Assembly (NCBI RefSeq): GCF_036898095.1
Contig: NC_090736.1
Location: forward strand, 15,490,238-15,554,237
Direction of reading: 5' to 3'
Length of the DNA stretch: 64,000 nt
Source of the DNA: Palaemon carinicauda
Lineage: Eukaryota > Arthropoda > Malacostraca > Decapoda > Palaemonidae
The position numbers were made by a program, and so were the translations under genes. A model generated the notes under the pieces. That model was not told the origin of the DNA. It saw nothing but the letters and a program-made list of their open reading frames with translations, and searched no databases. Below are positions 63,141-64,000 of this stretch, piece after piece. Within the stretch, counting starts at the first letter, position 1; each line of letters starts with the position of its first letter.

Positions 63141-64000
63141 CTCAAATAGCTGACTTCCTCTTATACCTGAGGAAAGAACGATCACTTTCAGCTCCCACTA
63201 TCAAGGGTTACAGAAGCATGTTGGCATCAGTCTTCCGTCACAGAGGCTTAGATCTTTCCAACAATAAAGATCTACAGGACCTCCTTAAGTCTTTTGAGAC
63301 CACGAAGGAGCGTCGTTTGGTTACACCTGGTTGGAATTTAGACGTGGTACTAAGATTCCTTATGTCAGACAGGTTCGAGCCACTACAATCAGCCTCCCTG
63401 AAAGATCTCACCTTAAAGACTCTTTTCCTGGTATGTTTAGCCACAGCTAAAAGAGTCAGTGAGATTCATGCCTTCAGCAAGAACATCGGATTTTCATCAG
63501 AAAAGGCTACATGTTCACTACAACTTGGTTTTCTAGCCAAAAACGAGCTGCCTTCTCGACCTTGGCCGAAATCGTTCGATATTCCCAGCTTATCGAATAT
63601 GGTAGGCAATGAACTGGAAAGAGTCTTATGCCCTGTGAGAGCTCTTAAGTTCTATCTAAAACGAACTAAACCTTTACGAGGCCTTTCTGAAGCTTTATGG
63701 TGTTCTGTTAAGAAACCATCTTTGCCTATGTCAAAGAATGCTTTATCCTATTTTGTCAGACTGTTAATACGAGAAGCTCATTCCCATCTGAGTGAGGAAG
63801 ACCAAGCTTTGCTGAAGGTAAGGACACACGAAGTTAGAGCTGTCGCAACTTCCGTGGCCTTTAAACAAAATAGATCTCTGCGAAGTATAATGGACGCAAC
63901 CTATTGGAGAAGCAAGTCAGTGTTCGCGTCTTTTTATCTTAAGGATGTCCAGTCTCTTTACGAGGACTGCTACACACTGGGACCATTCGTAGCAGCGAGT
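62846..64000 (+). CDS. element G tyrosine recombinase, partial at window edge
   Basis: Open from the ATG at 62846 to the window end, 385 codons seen, in a different frame from the RT gene it overlaps. Core-binding part: ARARRTSTLRVYQSKWE, APTIKGYRSML. Catalytic domain: Arg in ATAKRVSEIHAF (about 63450), His and Arg in HEVRAVAT (about 63828), Tyr in ASFYLKDV (about 63935). All catalytic positions are kept, unlike A. Only the C-terminal few residues are expected beyond the edge. The overlapping start suggests translation by internal initiation or recoding; this is inferred. Confidence 0.88.
   Translation, partial: MVHRGTSMASRRSQNSSSKGGPSTSATRKEGTPKPPRSSSDCLQTIERLSRARGFSKEAASAIARARRTSTLRVYQSKWEIFRNWCKSVSISSTSTSVTQIADFLLYLRKERSLSAPTIKGYRSMLASVFRHRGLDLSNNKDLQDLLKSFETTKERRLVTPGWNLDVVLRFLMSDRFEPLQSASLKDLTLKTLFLVCLATAKRVSEIHAFSKNIGFSSEKATCSLQLGFLAKNELPSRPWPKSFDIPSLSNMVGNELERVLCPVRALKFYLKRTKPLRGLSEALWCSVKKPSLPMSKNALSYFVRLLIREAHSHLSEEDQALLKVRTHEVRAVATSVAFKQNRSLRSIMDATYWRSKSVFASFYLKDVQSLYEDCYTLGPFVAAS

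Larger units (their letters stand above)
58255..64000 (+). mobile_element. DIRS-type retrotransposon G, right part beyond window
   Basis: Left end near ATTCTGTATTTTTCAATATT, then a leader, gag, RT-RNase H-methyltransferase-like and tyrosine recombinase. Proteins are closely related to those of A and in the same order. The ICR and right repeat are outside the window, so the left limit is an estimate. Gag is broken; RT and the visible part of the recombinase are open. Confidence 0.85.

Overview
The window is eukaryotic, repeat-dominated DNA with no recognisable complete host gene. Long (TA)n, (GA)n and (ATT)n microsatellites, tRNA-derived SINEs, LINE tails ending in (TAA)n and a dense cluster of DIRS-type tyrosine-recombinase retrotransposons fit an arthropod. 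A decapod crustacean is my best guess, possibly a shrimp or prawn, because the SINE and LINE tails resemble decapod repeats I recall. I could not verify this.

Layout. 1-4989: a tRNA-derived SINE, microsatellites, a MITE-like repeat and unassigned DNA. 4990-19568: DIRS element A (gag, RT-RNase H-methyltransferase-like, tyrosine recombinase). A is split because DIRS element B (11283-19291, another family) sits inside its internal complementary region. 19569-25717: decayed DIRS element C, directly against the right end of A and itself carrying a LINE tail, a SINE and a 97-bp minisatellite. 26153-27100: a reverse-oriented decayed LINE end. About 27180-30826: remnant D of the B/C family. 31850-40687: DIRS element E (plus strand). 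41684-55426: element F, a second copy of the same family on the minus strand, facing E tail to tail. F carries a nested Ty3/gypsy retrotransposon at 47858-52713 with indistinguishable 333-bp LTRs and one uninterrupted 1321-codon Gag-Pol ORF. 55427-58254: microsatellites and a further LINE tail. 58255-64000: element G, related to A and cut by the window edge.

How the parts work together. Each DIRS element encodes a Cys-rich Gag-like protein, an RT-RNase H protein with a DIRS methyltransferase-like segment, and a tyrosine recombinase that would insert a circular DNA intermediate without target-site duplication. Where both ends are present (A, B, C, E, F), an internal complementary region equals the reverse complement of the left end joined to that of the right end, as the DIRS replication model predicts. 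Every DIRS copy with readable coding sequence carries at least one frameshift or stop, at different places in different copies. The Ty3/gypsy element is the youngest and the only one that looks intact. C and D look oldest.
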